This document shows, piece by piece, positions 16,789 to 24,780 of a stretch of 64,000 nt of DNA. The notes beneath the pieces are model-generated. The model saw only the letters and a program-made list of their open reading frames with translations. It searched no databases and had not been told where the DNA came from. Position numbers and translations under genes: made by a program. Source of the DNA: Bradyrhizobium diversitatis. GTDB lineage: Bacteria; Pseudomonadota; Alphaproteobacteria; Rhizobiales; Xanthobacteraceae. The stretch is taken from contig NZ_JACEGD010000008.1 in assembly GCF_016031635.1 (NCBI RefSeq), positions 62,001 through 126,000 on the forward strand. Reading direction: 5' to 3'. Each line of letters starts with the position of its first letter. Positions within the stretch are counted from its first letter, which is position 1.

Positions 16789-17991
16789 ATGCGAGCGAGA
16801 AACTATTTTGTGGGCGCGGCCTTTGCGCTTCTGGCGGGCGGCATGGCTCATTCGGCCCTGGCGCAGGACATCAAGATCGGCGAGATCAACAGCTACTCGC
16901 TGCTGCCGGCCTTCACCGAGCCCTATCGCAAGGGCTGGCAGCTTGCGGTCGAGGAGATCAATGCGGCCGGCGGCATCAACGGCAAGAAGCTCGTCGTCAT
17001 TTCCAAGGATGATGGCGGCAAGCCGGCCGACGCGCAGACCGCGGCCAACGAGCTCGTCTCGAGCGAGGGCGTTGCGATGCTCGCAGGCACGTTCCTGTCG
17101 AACATCGGCCTTGCGGTCTCGGACTTCGCCAACCAGAAGAAGGTGTTCTTCCTCGCGGCCGAGCCGCTCACGGACGCCATCACCTGGTCCAAGGGCAACA
17201 AGTACACTTTCCGCCTGCGTCCCTCCAACTACATGCAGGCGGCGATGCTGGTGGAAGCCGCCAGCAAGCTGCCCGCAAAGCGCTGGGCCACGATCGCGCC
17301 GAACTACGAATACGGCCAGTCGGCGGTCGCCGTGTTCAAGAAGTTGATGTCGGAGAAGCGCCCCGACATCCAGTGGGTCGACGAGCAGTGGCCGCCGCAG
17401 GGCAAGATCGACGCAGGTCCCGTGGTGCAGGCGGTTGCCGCCGCCAATCCCGAAGCGATCCTCAACGTCACCTTCGGCGCCGACCTCGTCAAGCTCGTGC
17501 GCGAAGGCAACACCCGCGGCCTGTTCAAGGGGCGCGAGGTCGTCTCGTTCCTCACGGGCGAGCCCGAATATCTCGACCCGCTCAAGGACGAGACGCCGGA
17601 GGGCTGGATCGTCACCGGCTATCCCTGGTACTCGATCAAGACGCCCGAGCATGACGCGTTCCTCAAGGCCTACCAGGCCAAGTACAACGACTATCCGCGT
17701 CTCGGTTCGATCGTCGGCTACCAGACCATCAAGTCGGCCGCCGCCATTCTCGCGAAGGCCGGCTCGACCGATCCGGAGAAGCTGATTGCCGCGGCGGAAG
17801 GGCTGTCCATGCCGTCGCCATTCGGCGAGATCACCTTCCGCAAGATCGACCACCAATCGACGCTCGGTGCCTATGTCGGCAAGACCGCGCTCAAGGACGG
17901 CAAGGGCGTGATGGTGGATTCTTCGTACAAAAAGGGCGCGGACTATCTCCCGAGCGATGCCGAAGTCGCGAAGCTGCGCCCGAAGGATTGA
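16789..17991 (+). CDS. ABC transporter periplasmic binding protein, LivJ/Peripla_BP_6 family
   Basis: 400 residues with a clear signal peptide (MRARNYFVGAAFALLAGGMA then HSALAQ, cleavage before DIKIGEIN). The mature part is a type I periplasmic binding fold as in LivJ, with the typical GINGKKLVVISKDDGGK and SVVGYQ-like segments. It would deliver a small acid or amide to the permease encoded after the hairpin repeats. In this island the ligand may be nicotinate or a related pyridine, which is inference; the family itself spans branched amino acids and aromatic acids. GGAGG ribosome-binding site upstream. Confidence 0.85.
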   Translation: MRARNYFVGAAFALLAGGMAHSALAQDIKIGEINSYSLLPAFTEPYRKGWQLAVEEINAAGGINGKKLVVISKDDGGKPADAQTAANELVSSEGVAMLAGTFLSNIGLAVSDFANQKKVFFLAAEPLTDAITWSKGNKYTFRLRPSNYMQAAMLVEAASKLPAKRWATIAPNYEYGQSAVAVFKKLMSEKRPDIQWVDEQWPPQGKIDAGPVVQAVAAANPEAILNVTFGADLVKLVREGNTRGLFKGREVVSFLTGEPEYLDPLKDETPEGWIVTGYPWYSIKTPEHDAFLKAYQAKYNDYPRLGSIVGYQTIKSAAAILAKAGSTDPEKLIAAAEGLSMPSPFGEITFRKIDHQSTLGAYVGKTALKDGKGVMVDSSYKKGADYLPSDAEVAKLRPKD

Positions 17992-18000
17992 TGTCCTTCT

Positions 18001-18159
18001 CCCTCTCCCCGCTTGCGGGGAGAGGGTTGGGGTGAGGGGGAGCCTCCGCGAGGGAGGTGACAGACGTGCTCGCGGAGACTCCCCCTTACCCGAATTGCAC
18101 CGGACGATGCTCCGCATCGCCGAGCGCAATTCGACCTCTCCCCGCAAGCGGGGAGAGGT
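18001..18159. repeat. pair of perfect hairpins flanking the binding-protein/permease junction
   Basis: Two copies of a 12-bp-arm palindrome: CCCTCTCCCCGC-TT-GCGGGGAGAGGG at 18001-18026 and ACCTCTCCCCGC-AA-GCGGGGAGAGGT at 18134-18159. They lie in the gap between the binding-protein gene and the permease gene, with extra pairing between them. Placed here, they could stabilise the upstream mRNA or trim transcription so the binding protein is made in excess. Similar CTCTCCC hairpins recur at 43902-44041. Confidence 0.75.
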
Positions 18160-18208
18160 GAACCAAGCCTCGCATGCCGCGGCATGCCACACCTAACCCG
18201 GACCGCCG

Positions 18209-20098
18209 ATGGCCTTTTATGTCGTACAGTTTCTGACCGGTCTCGCCAGCGCAGCGTCGCTGTTCCTGGTGGCCTCGGGCCTGTCGATCATCTTCGGCGT
18301 GACGCGGATCGTGAACTTCGCGCATGGCGCCTTCTACATGATCGGCGCCTACATCGCCTTTACGCTTACCGAGCGGCTTTCGGGTGCGTTTGGGTTCTGG
18401 GGCAGCATCGTGCTGGCGGCGCTCGCGGTGGCCGTCATCGGCGTCATCGTCGAGATGGTGCTGCTCCGCCGCATCTATCACGCGCCGGAACTGTTCCAGC
18501 TGCTCGCGACCTTCGGCCTGACCTTGATGGTCGAGGACCTCGTGGTGCTGATCTGGGGGCCTGACGATCTCGTCGGCCGCCGCGCGCCGGGCTTCAGGGG
18601 CGCCATCGATTTCTTCGGCCAGAACATCCCGAGTTATGATCTGTTTCTGATCGTGCTGGGACCGGTCGTGCTCGGCATTCTCTGGCTGCTGTTCCAGCGC
18701 ACGCGATGGGGCGTGCTGGTGCGCGCCGCGACGCAGGACCGCGACATGGTCGCCGCGCTCGGCGTCAATCAGAAATGGCTGTTCACGTCGGTGTTCGCGG
18801 TCGGCGTCTTCCTCGCAGCCCTCGGCGGCGCGCTTCAGATCCCGCGCGATGCCGTGCATCACGCCATGGATCTGCGCATCATCGTCGAGGTGTTCGTCGT
18901 GGTCGTGATCGGCGGCCTCGGCAGCATCGTCGGTGCCTTCGTCGCGGCCGTGCTGGTCTCGGAGCTGAATGCCTTCGGCATCCTGATCTTCCCGAAGATC
19001 TCCATCATTCTGGTCTTCCTGGTGATGGCGGCGGTGCTGATCGTGCGGCCCTGGGGGCTGTTCGGCAAGCCGGAGGCGGCCGCGCGCAAGACGCCTGGCC
19101 TCACCGTCAATCCCTGGCGGCCGCTGACGTCGAACGAACGGCTGGCGGCGCTTGCTGCGTTCGTCGTCGCAGCGATGCTGCCACTGTTCGCGGGCAATTA
19201 TCTGCTCACCGTGGGCTCGGAGATCGCGATCTTCGTGATCTTCGCTGTCAGCCTGCACTTCCTGATGTCGGTCGGCGGCCTCGCGTCCTTCGGCCATGCC
19301 GCCTATTTCGGCCTCGGCGCCTACGGCGTCGCATTCCTCGCCAAGATGGCGGGGCTGCCGATGATCGTGTGCCTGCTGCTCGGACCGCTGCTCGGCTGCA
19401 TGGGCGCCGCCGTGTTCGGCTTCTTCGCGGTGCAGCTCTCCGGCGTTTATTTTGCGATGCTGACGCTCGCCTTCGCGCAGATCGTTTGGTCGATCGCGTT
19501 CCAGTGGGTGAGCGTAACCGGCGGCGACAACGGCATATTGGGGATCTGGCCGGAAAAATGGGCGGCCAGTCCGTCGCATTTCTATTGGCTCGCGCTCGGC
19601 GTCGCGGCGCTGGTGACCGTCGCGTTGCGGGCCATGGTGTTCGCGCCGTTCGGTTACGCGCTCCGTGCAACGCGCGACTCGCTGTTGCGCAGCGAAGCCA
19701 TCGGCATCGATGCCAAGCGCATCCAGTGGACCGCCTTCGTGATCGCAGGCACCACCGCCGGCATCGGCGGCGCACTGTTCGCCTATCTGAAGGGCAGTGT
19801 GTTCCCCGACAATCTCGGCATCTCGCTGTCGGTCGACGCGCTCGTCATGGTGCTGCTCGGCGGCGTCGAGACGGTGTCCGGCGCCGTGATCGGCGCCATC
19901 GTCTACAAGGCCTTGAATATCTGGCTGGTCAGCCAGACCGATCTGTCGAAGCTCGTGCTCGGCGGCTTCATCATGCTGATCGTCGTCGTCTTCCCGAAGG
20001 GGATCGTCGGCATGCTCGAGATGCTGGCGCAGCGCCGGCGAAAGTCTTCGCCGCCGGGCTCTCCCTTGCTTGCCAAGCCGATCGAGTCTGCCGAATGA
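18209..20098 (+). CDS. fused ABC permease, LivH-LivM type
   Basis: 629 residues containing both membrane subunits of a branched-chain-amino-acid-type importer in one chain. The LivH half (about 1-290) starts MAFYVVQFLTGLASAASLFL and includes VVIGGLGSIVGAFVAAVL. The LivM half begins near residue 300 and includes FVIFAVSLHFLMSVGGLASF and ALVMVLLGGVETVSGAVIGA. Fusion of the two is a known variant. The stop overlaps the ATPase start (ATGA), so expression with the LivG and LivF genes is coupled. The ligand is set by the binding protein at 16789. Confidence 0.85.
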   Translation: MAFYVVQFLTGLASAASLFLVASGLSIIFGVTRIVNFAHGAFYMIGAYIAFTLTERLSGAFGFWGSIVLAALAVAVIGVIVEMVLLRRIYHAPELFQLLATFGLTLMVEDLVVLIWGPDDLVGRRAPGFRGAIDFFGQNIPSYDLFLIVLGPVVLGILWLLFQRTRWGVLVRAATQDRDMVAALGVNQKWLFTSVFAVGVFLAALGGALQIPRDAVHHAMDLRIIVEVFVVVVIGGLGSIVGAFVAAVLVSELNAFGILIFPKISIILVFLVMAAVLIVRPWGLFGKPEAAARKTPGLTVNPWRPLTSNERLAALAAFVVAAMLPLFAGNYLLTVGSEIAIFVIFAVSLHFLMSVGGLASFGHAAYFGLGAYGVAFLAKMAGLPMIVCLLLGPLLGCMGAAVFGFFAVQLSGVYFAMLTLAFAQIVWSIAFQWVSVTGGDNGILGIWPEKWAASPSHFYWLALGVAALVTVALRAMVFAPFGYALRATRDSLLRSEAIGIDAKRIQWTAFVIAGTTAGIGGALFAYLKGSVFPDNLGISLSVDALVMVLLGGVETVSGAVIGAIVYKALNIWLVSQTDLSKLVLGGFIMLIVVVFPKGIVGMLEMLAQRRRKSSPPGSPLLAKPIESAE

Positions 20099-20886
20099 GC
20101 GTTGCACCCCCACTTCTCGCGGTTGAAGGGCTGACCAAGTCCTATGGCGGCATCCATGCGGTGCGCGGCGTCTCGTTCTCGCTGCGCGCGGGCGAGATCC
20201 TGGCGCTGATCGGCCCGAACGGCGCCGGCAAGAGCACCTGCTTCGACATGCTCAATGGCCAGAACAAGCCTGATAGCGGCCATGTCCGCCTGCTCGGCGA
20301 AGAGATCACGGGCAGGAAGCCGCGTGAGGTCTGGCGGCTCGGCGTCGGGCGCACGTTCCAGATCACCGCGACCTTCGCCACCATGACCGTGCGTGAGAAC
20401 GTCCAGGTCGCGCTGATTTCGCATGAGAAGCAGCTCTACAACCTCTGGGGCTCGGCGCCGAAGTTCGATCGCGGCGAGGCCGGCCGCCTGCTCGAGCTGG
20501 TCGGCATGGGCGGTTACGCGGATCGTCCCTGCGGCGAGCTCGCCTATGGCGACCTCAAGCGGCTCGAGCTTGCGGTCGCGCTCGCCAACCAGCCGAAGCT
20601 GCTGTTGATGGACGAGCCGACCGCGGGCATGGCGCCGCGCGAGCGCGTCGATCTGATGCGGCTGACCGCGAGCATCGCGCGGGAGAAGTCGATCGGCGTG
20701 CTTTTCACCGAGCACGACATGGACGTGGTGTTCGAGCATGCCGACCGCATCATCGTGCTCAATCGCGGGACGTTGATCGCCGAAGGCTCGCCGGCGGAGG
20801 TGCGCGGCAATCCGCAGGTGCAGGCGGTCTATCTCGGCGAGGGCCTCGTCTACGATGCCCGCCACCGCGAGGGAACATCGGCATGA
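20095..20886 (+). CDS. ABC transporter ATP-binding protein, LivG type
   Basis: 263 residues. Walker A GPNGAGKS, the Q-loop in GRTFQITATFATMTV, signature LAYGDLKRLELA, Walker B LLLMDEPTAGM and the H-loop TEHDMD are all present, and the C-terminal extension is of the LivG (BCA) type. It energises the LivHM-type permease from the cytoplasm. Start chosen at the ATG overlapping the permease stop; the stop in turn overlaps the LivF-type start. Confidence 0.88.
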   Translation: MSVAPPLLAVEGLTKSYGGIHAVRGVSFSLRAGEILALIGPNGAGKSTCFDMLNGQNKPDSGHVRLLGEEITGRKPREVWRLGVGRTFQITATFATMTVRENVQVALISHEKQLYNLWGSAPKFDRGEAGRLLELVGMGGYADRPCGELAYGDLKRLELAVALANQPKLLLMDEPTAGMAPRERVDLMRLTASIAREKSIGVLFTEHDMDVVFEHADRIIVLNRGTLIAEGSPAEVRGNPQVQAVYLGEGLVYDARHREGTSA

Positions 20887-21587
20887 AGCTCACGGTGCAA
20901 GACCTCAACAGCCATTATGGACCGGCGCATATCCTGTTCGACATCGGCTTCGAGGTCGGCGAGGGCGAGGTGGTGGCACTGCTGGGACGCAACGGCGCCG
21001 GCAAGTCGACCACGTTCCGCTCGATCGTCGGCCTCGTCGCGCAGCGCTCCGGCCGCATCATGTTCGAGGGCAAGGATGTCTCGGCGAAGCCGACGCACGA
21101 GATCGTGCGCGAGGGGCTCGGTTACGTTCCGGAGGAGCGGCGCATCTTCACTGACCTGACAGTCGAGGAGAACCTGGAAGTCGGCCGCCAGCCGAAGCGC
21201 CAGAACGCGCCGCACTGGACGCGCGAGAAACTGTTCGCGCTGTTTCCAAATCTGGGTGAGATGAAGAACCGTCCCGGCGGCCGCATGAGCGGCGGCGAGC
21301 AGCAGATGCTGACCATCGCGCGCACGCTGATGGGCAATCCCTCGCTGGTGCTGCTCGACGAGCCTTCGGAGGGCCTGTCGCCGAAGATCGTGGAGCAGAT
21401 GGTCGATGCCATCCTGACCATGAAGAAGGAAGGCGTCAGCATCGTCGTCTCCGAGCAGAACCTGCATTTCGCGCGGCTGATTTCGGATCGCGCCTACATC
21501 ATCGAGCGCGGCCGGATCTGCTTCGGCGGCACCATGGCCGAGCTCGACGCGCGTCCTGATATCCGCGACGCGCATCTGTCGTTGTGA
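20883..21587 (+). CDS. ABC transporter ATP-binding protein, LivF type
   Basis: 234 residues with Walker A GRNGAGKST, signature MSGGEQQM, Walker B LVLLDEPSEGLS and H-loop SEQN; the SEQN switch (asparagine after EQ) is typical of LivF. It pairs with the LivG-type subunit encoded immediately before. The ATG overlaps the previous stop by 4 bp. It is the last transport gene and lies 24 bp before the MarR gene, so regulator and transporter are probably co-transcribed. Confidence 0.88.
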   Translation: MKLTVQDLNSHYGPAHILFDIGFEVGEGEVVALLGRNGAGKSTTFRSIVGLVAQRSGRIMFEGKDVSAKPTHEIVREGLGYVPEERRIFTDLTVEENLEVGRQPKRQNAPHWTREKLFALFPNLGEMKNRPGGRMSGGEQQMLTIARTLMGNPSLVLLDEPSEGLSPKIVEQMVDAILTMKKEGVSIVVSEQNLHFARLISDRAYIIERGRICFGGTMAELDARPDIRDAHLSL

Positions 21588-21611
21588 GGCAAGTGGAAGG
21601 GCTGCGAACGG

Positions 21612-22079
21612 ATGGCGAGAAGCGTTGCGGCAAAGAAGAGCGTCAAACCGGCCAAAGTGTTTAACAGGCCGCCTTACGTGCTCGACGAGCAGGTCGGCTT
21701 CATCCTGCGGCAGGTCTGGCAGCGCCACAGCTCGATCTTCGCCCGCGACATCGGCACCAATCTGACGCCGACACAATGGGCGGCATTGTCGAAACTGGCC
21801 GAGACCGGGCCGTGCTCGCAGAACCAGCTCGGGCGGCTGACGGCGATGGACGTCGCCACCATCAAGGGCGTGATTGATCGTCTCACCGCGCGCGGCCTGA
21901 CCGAGACCAGCCAGGATCCCAACGATGGGCGGCGGCTCCTGGTCAGCCTGACGCGTGCAGGTCAGCAGCTTGCGGAGAAGCTGGCCCCCAATGCGCTTGC
22001 GATCACGCGCGAGACGCTGGCGCCGCTCGACGCGAGGGAGCGCGAGACGCTGATGGCGCTGTTGAACAAGCTGCGGTGA
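21612..22079 (+). CDS. MarR-family regulator, candidate NicR-like repressor
   Basis: 155 residues with a winged helix-turn-helix: LTPTQWAALSKLAETGPCSQ, then a recognition helix in TAMDVATIKGVIDRLTARGL and a wing in DPNDGRRLLVSLT. MarR proteins (NicR, BpsR) control nicotinate degradation in Pseudomonas and Bordetella, usually answering to 6-hydroxynicotinate. This one closes the transport operon of the island. I propose that it binds the TTYGTGTACRAAYG sites at 13.55, 13.7 and 23.4 kb; binding is inferred and no such site precedes its own gene. Confidence 0.78.
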   Translation: MARSVAAKKSVKPAKVFNRPPYVLDEQVGFILRQVWQRHSSIFARDIGTNLTPTQWAALSKLAETGPCSQNQLGRLTAMDVATIKGVIDRLTARGLTETSQDPNDGRRLLVSLTRAGQQLAEKLAPNALAITRETLAPLDARERETLMALLNKLR

Positions 22080-22086
22080 ATGTCTC

Positions 22087-22122
22087 TCATTCCGGGGCGG
22101 GCTCACGCGCGTCCCGGAATGA
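22087..22122. repeat. short CATTCCGG...CCGGAATG palindromic repeat
   Basis: Small member of the same inverted-repeat family as 9391-9492. It occupies the gap between the convergent MarR and enamidase genes, where a hairpin would act as a two-way terminator. Confidence 0.6.
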
Positions 22123-22134
22123 CGGCAAATCCCG

Positions 22135-23331
22135 TCACTTCGCCACCACCTCCGGCACCTTTCCCGCCGGCGGGGTGTTGCGGCTGCGTTGCGTTCGCAC
22201 GATGCCGTCGATGATGGTCATGCCGATGCCGGGGAGGTCGCCGAGCTGGACGCTCTCCAGGATGTTCTTGCCGGGCGAGTGCTGCGCCTTGTCCATGATG
22301 ACGAAATCGGCGGAACGGCCGACCTCGATCAGGCCGCAGTCGAGCTGGCGCATCCGCGCGGTGTTGCCGGTGGCAAGGCAGAACGCAATCTCGGCCGGCA
22401 GATCGCCGAGCGAGGACAGCATCGAGACCATGCGCAAAATGCCGAGCGGCTGCACGCCGGAGCCGGCGGGCGCGTCGGTGCCGAGGATGACGCGGTGCAG
22501 ATCGCCCATCTCGCGCGCGGTGCGCAGCGTGAACAGGGCAGAGCGCTCGTTGCCGTTGTGCACGAGCTCGAGGCCGCGCTTGCAGCCCTCGCAGATGCAG
22601 CGGATCTGATCATCGGGCAGGGCGGTGTGACCGCCATTGATATGGCCGACCACATCGGTGTCGGCCTCAAGCACCACGTCCTTGTCGATCAGACCGGAGC
22701 CGGGGATCGACGGGCCGCCGGTGTGGATCGTGCTCTGGATGCCGTATTTGCGGGCCCAGCCGACCATCTTGCGTGCCGTCGGGCCGTCCTTGACGCCGCC
22801 GAGGCCGACTTCGCCGAGCAGCTTGACGCCGTTGGCAGCCATCTCCTTGAAATCCTCCTCGACCATCTCGCATTCGATCACCGGCGCGCCGGCGTGCACC
22901 TTCACGCCGCCGGGACGCAAGGTCCAGAATGCGCGCTGGGCAAACACCGCCATGGCCTTGAGGCCGACCACGTCGCGGGGGCGGCCGGGCATGTGCACTT
23001 CGCCCGCGGAGATCATGGTGGTGACGCCGCCATGGAGGTAGCTGTCGATCCAGTTGATCTGGTTCTGACGCGGCGTCCAGTCGCCGGCGACGGGGTGGAC
23101 GTGACTGTCGATCAGGCCCGGCGCCACCGTGGTGCCCTGGGCATCGACGATGGTGGTCGCGCCCTCGGTGTTGACGTCCTTGAAGCGGCCGATCGCGGTG
23201 ATCTTGCCGTTCTCGGCGACGATGGTGTCGCCGTCCAGGATCGGCTTTTCCAAAGCGCCGGACAGGATCAGGCCGATATTCCGGATCACGAGCTTCGACG
23301 GTCCGGTGGCCTGGGGGGCGTCATGCGCCAT
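22135..23331 (-). CDS. ena: enamidase-like amidohydrolase (tetrahydro-6-oxonicotinate ring opening)
   Basis: 398 residues, amidohydrolase superfamily. Likely metal ligands are H77 and H79 (LIDSHVHP), E174 (LGEVGLGG), H203 (TIHTGG), H230 (GHINGG) and D286 (GTDAPAG). The run HGGVTTMISAGEVHMPGRP and the end SRNTPPA match what I remember of Eubacterium barkeri enamidase, which hydrolyses 1,4,5,6-tetrahydro-6-oxonicotinate to 2-formylglutarate and ammonia. That is the expected step after the 6-hydroxynicotinate reductase. Start at 23331 follows GAGGAG. It diverges from fpr across the operator pair at 23407-23436. Confidence 0.8.
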   Translation of the reverse strand: MAHDAPQATGPSKLVIRNIGLILSGALEKPILDGDTIVAENGKITAIGRFKDVNTEGATTIVDAQGTTVAPGLIDSHVHPVAGDWTPRQNQINWIDSYLHGGVTTMISAGEVHMPGRPRDVVGLKAMAVFAQRAFWTLRPGGVKVHAGAPVIECEMVEEDFKEMAANGVKLLGEVGLGGVKDGPTARKMVGWARKYGIQSTIHTGGPSIPGSGLIDKDVVLEADTDVVGHINGGHTALPDDQIRCICEGCKRGLELVHNGNERSALFTLRTAREMGDLHRVILGTDAPAGSGVQPLGILRMVSMLSSLGDLPAEIAFCLATGNTARMRQLDCGLIEVGRSADFVIMDKAQHSPGKNILESVQLGDLPGIGMTIIDGIVRTQRSRNTPPAGKVPEVVAK

Positions 23332-23406
23332 GGAAGGGCTCCTCATTCCTAACTGCAACGCTTCCGATCTTGGGCAGCCTTGACCGCGGGATCAAGCCGG
23401 ATTATT

Positions 23407-23436
23407 CATTAGTATACGAATGATCGTGTACAAACG
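23407..23436. promoter_or_regulatory. two adjacent operator-like sites between enamidase and fpr
   Basis: Site 1 is CATTAGTATACGAATG (23407-23422), symmetric at 7 of 8 pairs. Site 2 is ATCGTGTACAAACG (23423-23436 on the plus strand). Both match the TTYGTGTACRAAYG pattern of the nicA and hnr promoters. They lie in the divergent promoter region, 76 bp from the enamidase start and about 52 bp from the fpr start, so one bound regulator could control both. Confidence 0.6.
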
Positions 23437-23487
23437 ACGCATAGCTGCCGGCCTCGGAACCGCAATTGACGCGACAGGGAAGGTGAG

Positions 23488-24261
23488 ATGAGCAATTTCA
23501 ATCAGGAAAGCGTTTTGAGCGTCCACCACTGGACCGATACGCTGTTCTCCTTCAAGACCACCCGCAGCCCGACCTTCCGCTTCCGCAACGGCGAATTCAC
23601 CATGATCGGGCTCAAGGTCGGCGAGAAGCCGCTGCTGCGGGCCTACAGTGTCGCCAGCGCCAACTACGAGGACACGCTGGAGTTCTTCTCGATCAAGGTC
23701 CCGGACGGCCCGCTGACCTCGCGGCTCCAGCATTTGAAGGAAGGCGACGAGATCATCGTCAGCCGCAAGGCCACCGGCACGCTGGTGATCGACAATCTGG
23801 AAGAGGGGCGCAACCTCTACCTCATCGGCACCGGCACCGGGCTTGCGCCGTTCCTGAGCGTGATCAAGGATCCCGAAACCTATGAGCGGTTCGAGAAGGT
23901 GGTGCTGCTGCACGGCTGCCGCCACGTGAAGGAGCTCGCCTATGGCGAGATGATCACCGAGCATCTGCCGAAGGACGAACTGCTCGGCGAATACATTCGC
24001 AATCAGCTGATCTATTATCCGACCGTGACGCGTGATCCCTTCCGCAACCGTGGCCGCATCACGGACCTCATCACGTCAGGCAAGCTGTTCACCGATATCG
24101 GCCTGCCGGTGCTGGAAGCCGCGCATGACCGCGTCATGATCTGCGGCAGCCCGGCTCTGGTGGCGGACACCCGCGTGCTCCTGGGCGAACGCGGCTTCGC
24201 CGAGGGCAATCACGGCGAGCCGGCCCAGTTCGTGGTCGAAAAGGCCTTCGCCGAGCGGTAA
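23488..24261 (+). CDS. fpr: ferredoxin--NADP(+) reductase
   Basis: 257 residues of the bacterial Fpr type. FAD binding is shown by RAYSVASANYEDTLEFFSI, NADP binding by LIGTGTGLAPFLSVIKD and VMICGSPALV, and the C-terminal VVEKAFAER follows the usual Fpr ending. It exchanges electrons between NADPH and ferredoxin or flavodoxin. The shared operator with the enamidase suggests that it serves the nicotinate pathway, probably by feeding the ferredoxin-dependent 6-hydroxynicotinate reductase; that link is inferred. No ferredoxin gene is visible in the window. Confidence 0.88.
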   Translation: MSNFNQESVLSVHHWTDTLFSFKTTRSPTFRFRNGEFTMIGLKVGEKPLLRAYSVASANYEDTLEFFSIKVPDGPLTSRLQHLKEGDEIIVSRKATGTLVIDNLEEGRNLYLIGTGTGLAPFLSVIKDPETYERFEKVVLLHGCRHVKELAYGEMITEHLPKDELLGEYIRNQLIYYPTVTRDPFRNRGRITDLITSGKLFTDIGLPVLEAAHDRVMICGSPALVADTRVLLGERGFAEGNHGEPAQFVVEKAFAER

Positions 24262-24367
24262 TCCCGCAATTCCTGCGCGATAAGACCGTATTTTCGCCGC
24301 GTGGGGCCCGTTGCGGCGCCGATTCGGCGCTTGATACTATGTGGGAGCGAATCAGCGGAGTTCCCAC

Positions 24368-24688
24368 ATGGTTGCGGACAGCGACAGCAACATCGCCTGG
24401 CACCGGGTTCAGTTGAAGAAGAACCGCGCCGAGCTGAAGGCGCTGGAGACCGCGCGCTTCACGATGGGCGAGATCGCCTCATCGAAGCGGGATGGCCAGA
24501 CCCAAAAGTCGATCGCGGAACTCAAGCGCAAGATCGCACAGTCGGAGCGCGTGATCGCCGATCACGACAAGCGCACGCGCCGTCCGCTCGCAACCGACCT
24601 GCAGAGCCTCAGCAACGGCAGCTGGAGCCATTGGGACGCCTACACTCAGCAGCGCAAGACCGGCCAGCGTTCGCCCGGGCGCGGATAG
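24368..24688 (+). CDS. 106-residue coiled-coil hypothetical protein
   Basis: Starts MVADSDSNIAWHRVQLKKNR and is rich in lysine, arginine and glutamate with heptad-like spacing across about residues 12-70 (RAELKALETARF, SIAELKRKIAQSERVIADHD), so a short helical hairpin or coiled coil is likely. The C-terminal 30 residues are polar and probably disordered. No signal peptide or membrane span. The family is not recognised. It stands alone between fpr and a P450 gene with about 100 bp on each side. Confidence 0.55.
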   Translation: MVADSDSNIAWHRVQLKKNRAELKALETARFTMGEIASSKRDGQTQKSIAELKRKIAQSERVIADHDKRTRRPLATDLQSLSNGSWSHWDAYTQQRKTGQRSPGRG

Positions 24689-24780
24689 ACGCCTCTCGTT
24701 GACGATCGACGAGGCGACCCTTGCACGGGCCGCGCCGCGCACCATCTGGGTGAAACGCCAGCAATCAGTCCGGTGATTCC

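Noticed and set aside
18086..20113. 675-codon minus-strand frame opposite the LivHM-type permease
   Set aside because: Polar, histidine- and aspartate-rich shadow of membrane-protein codons.
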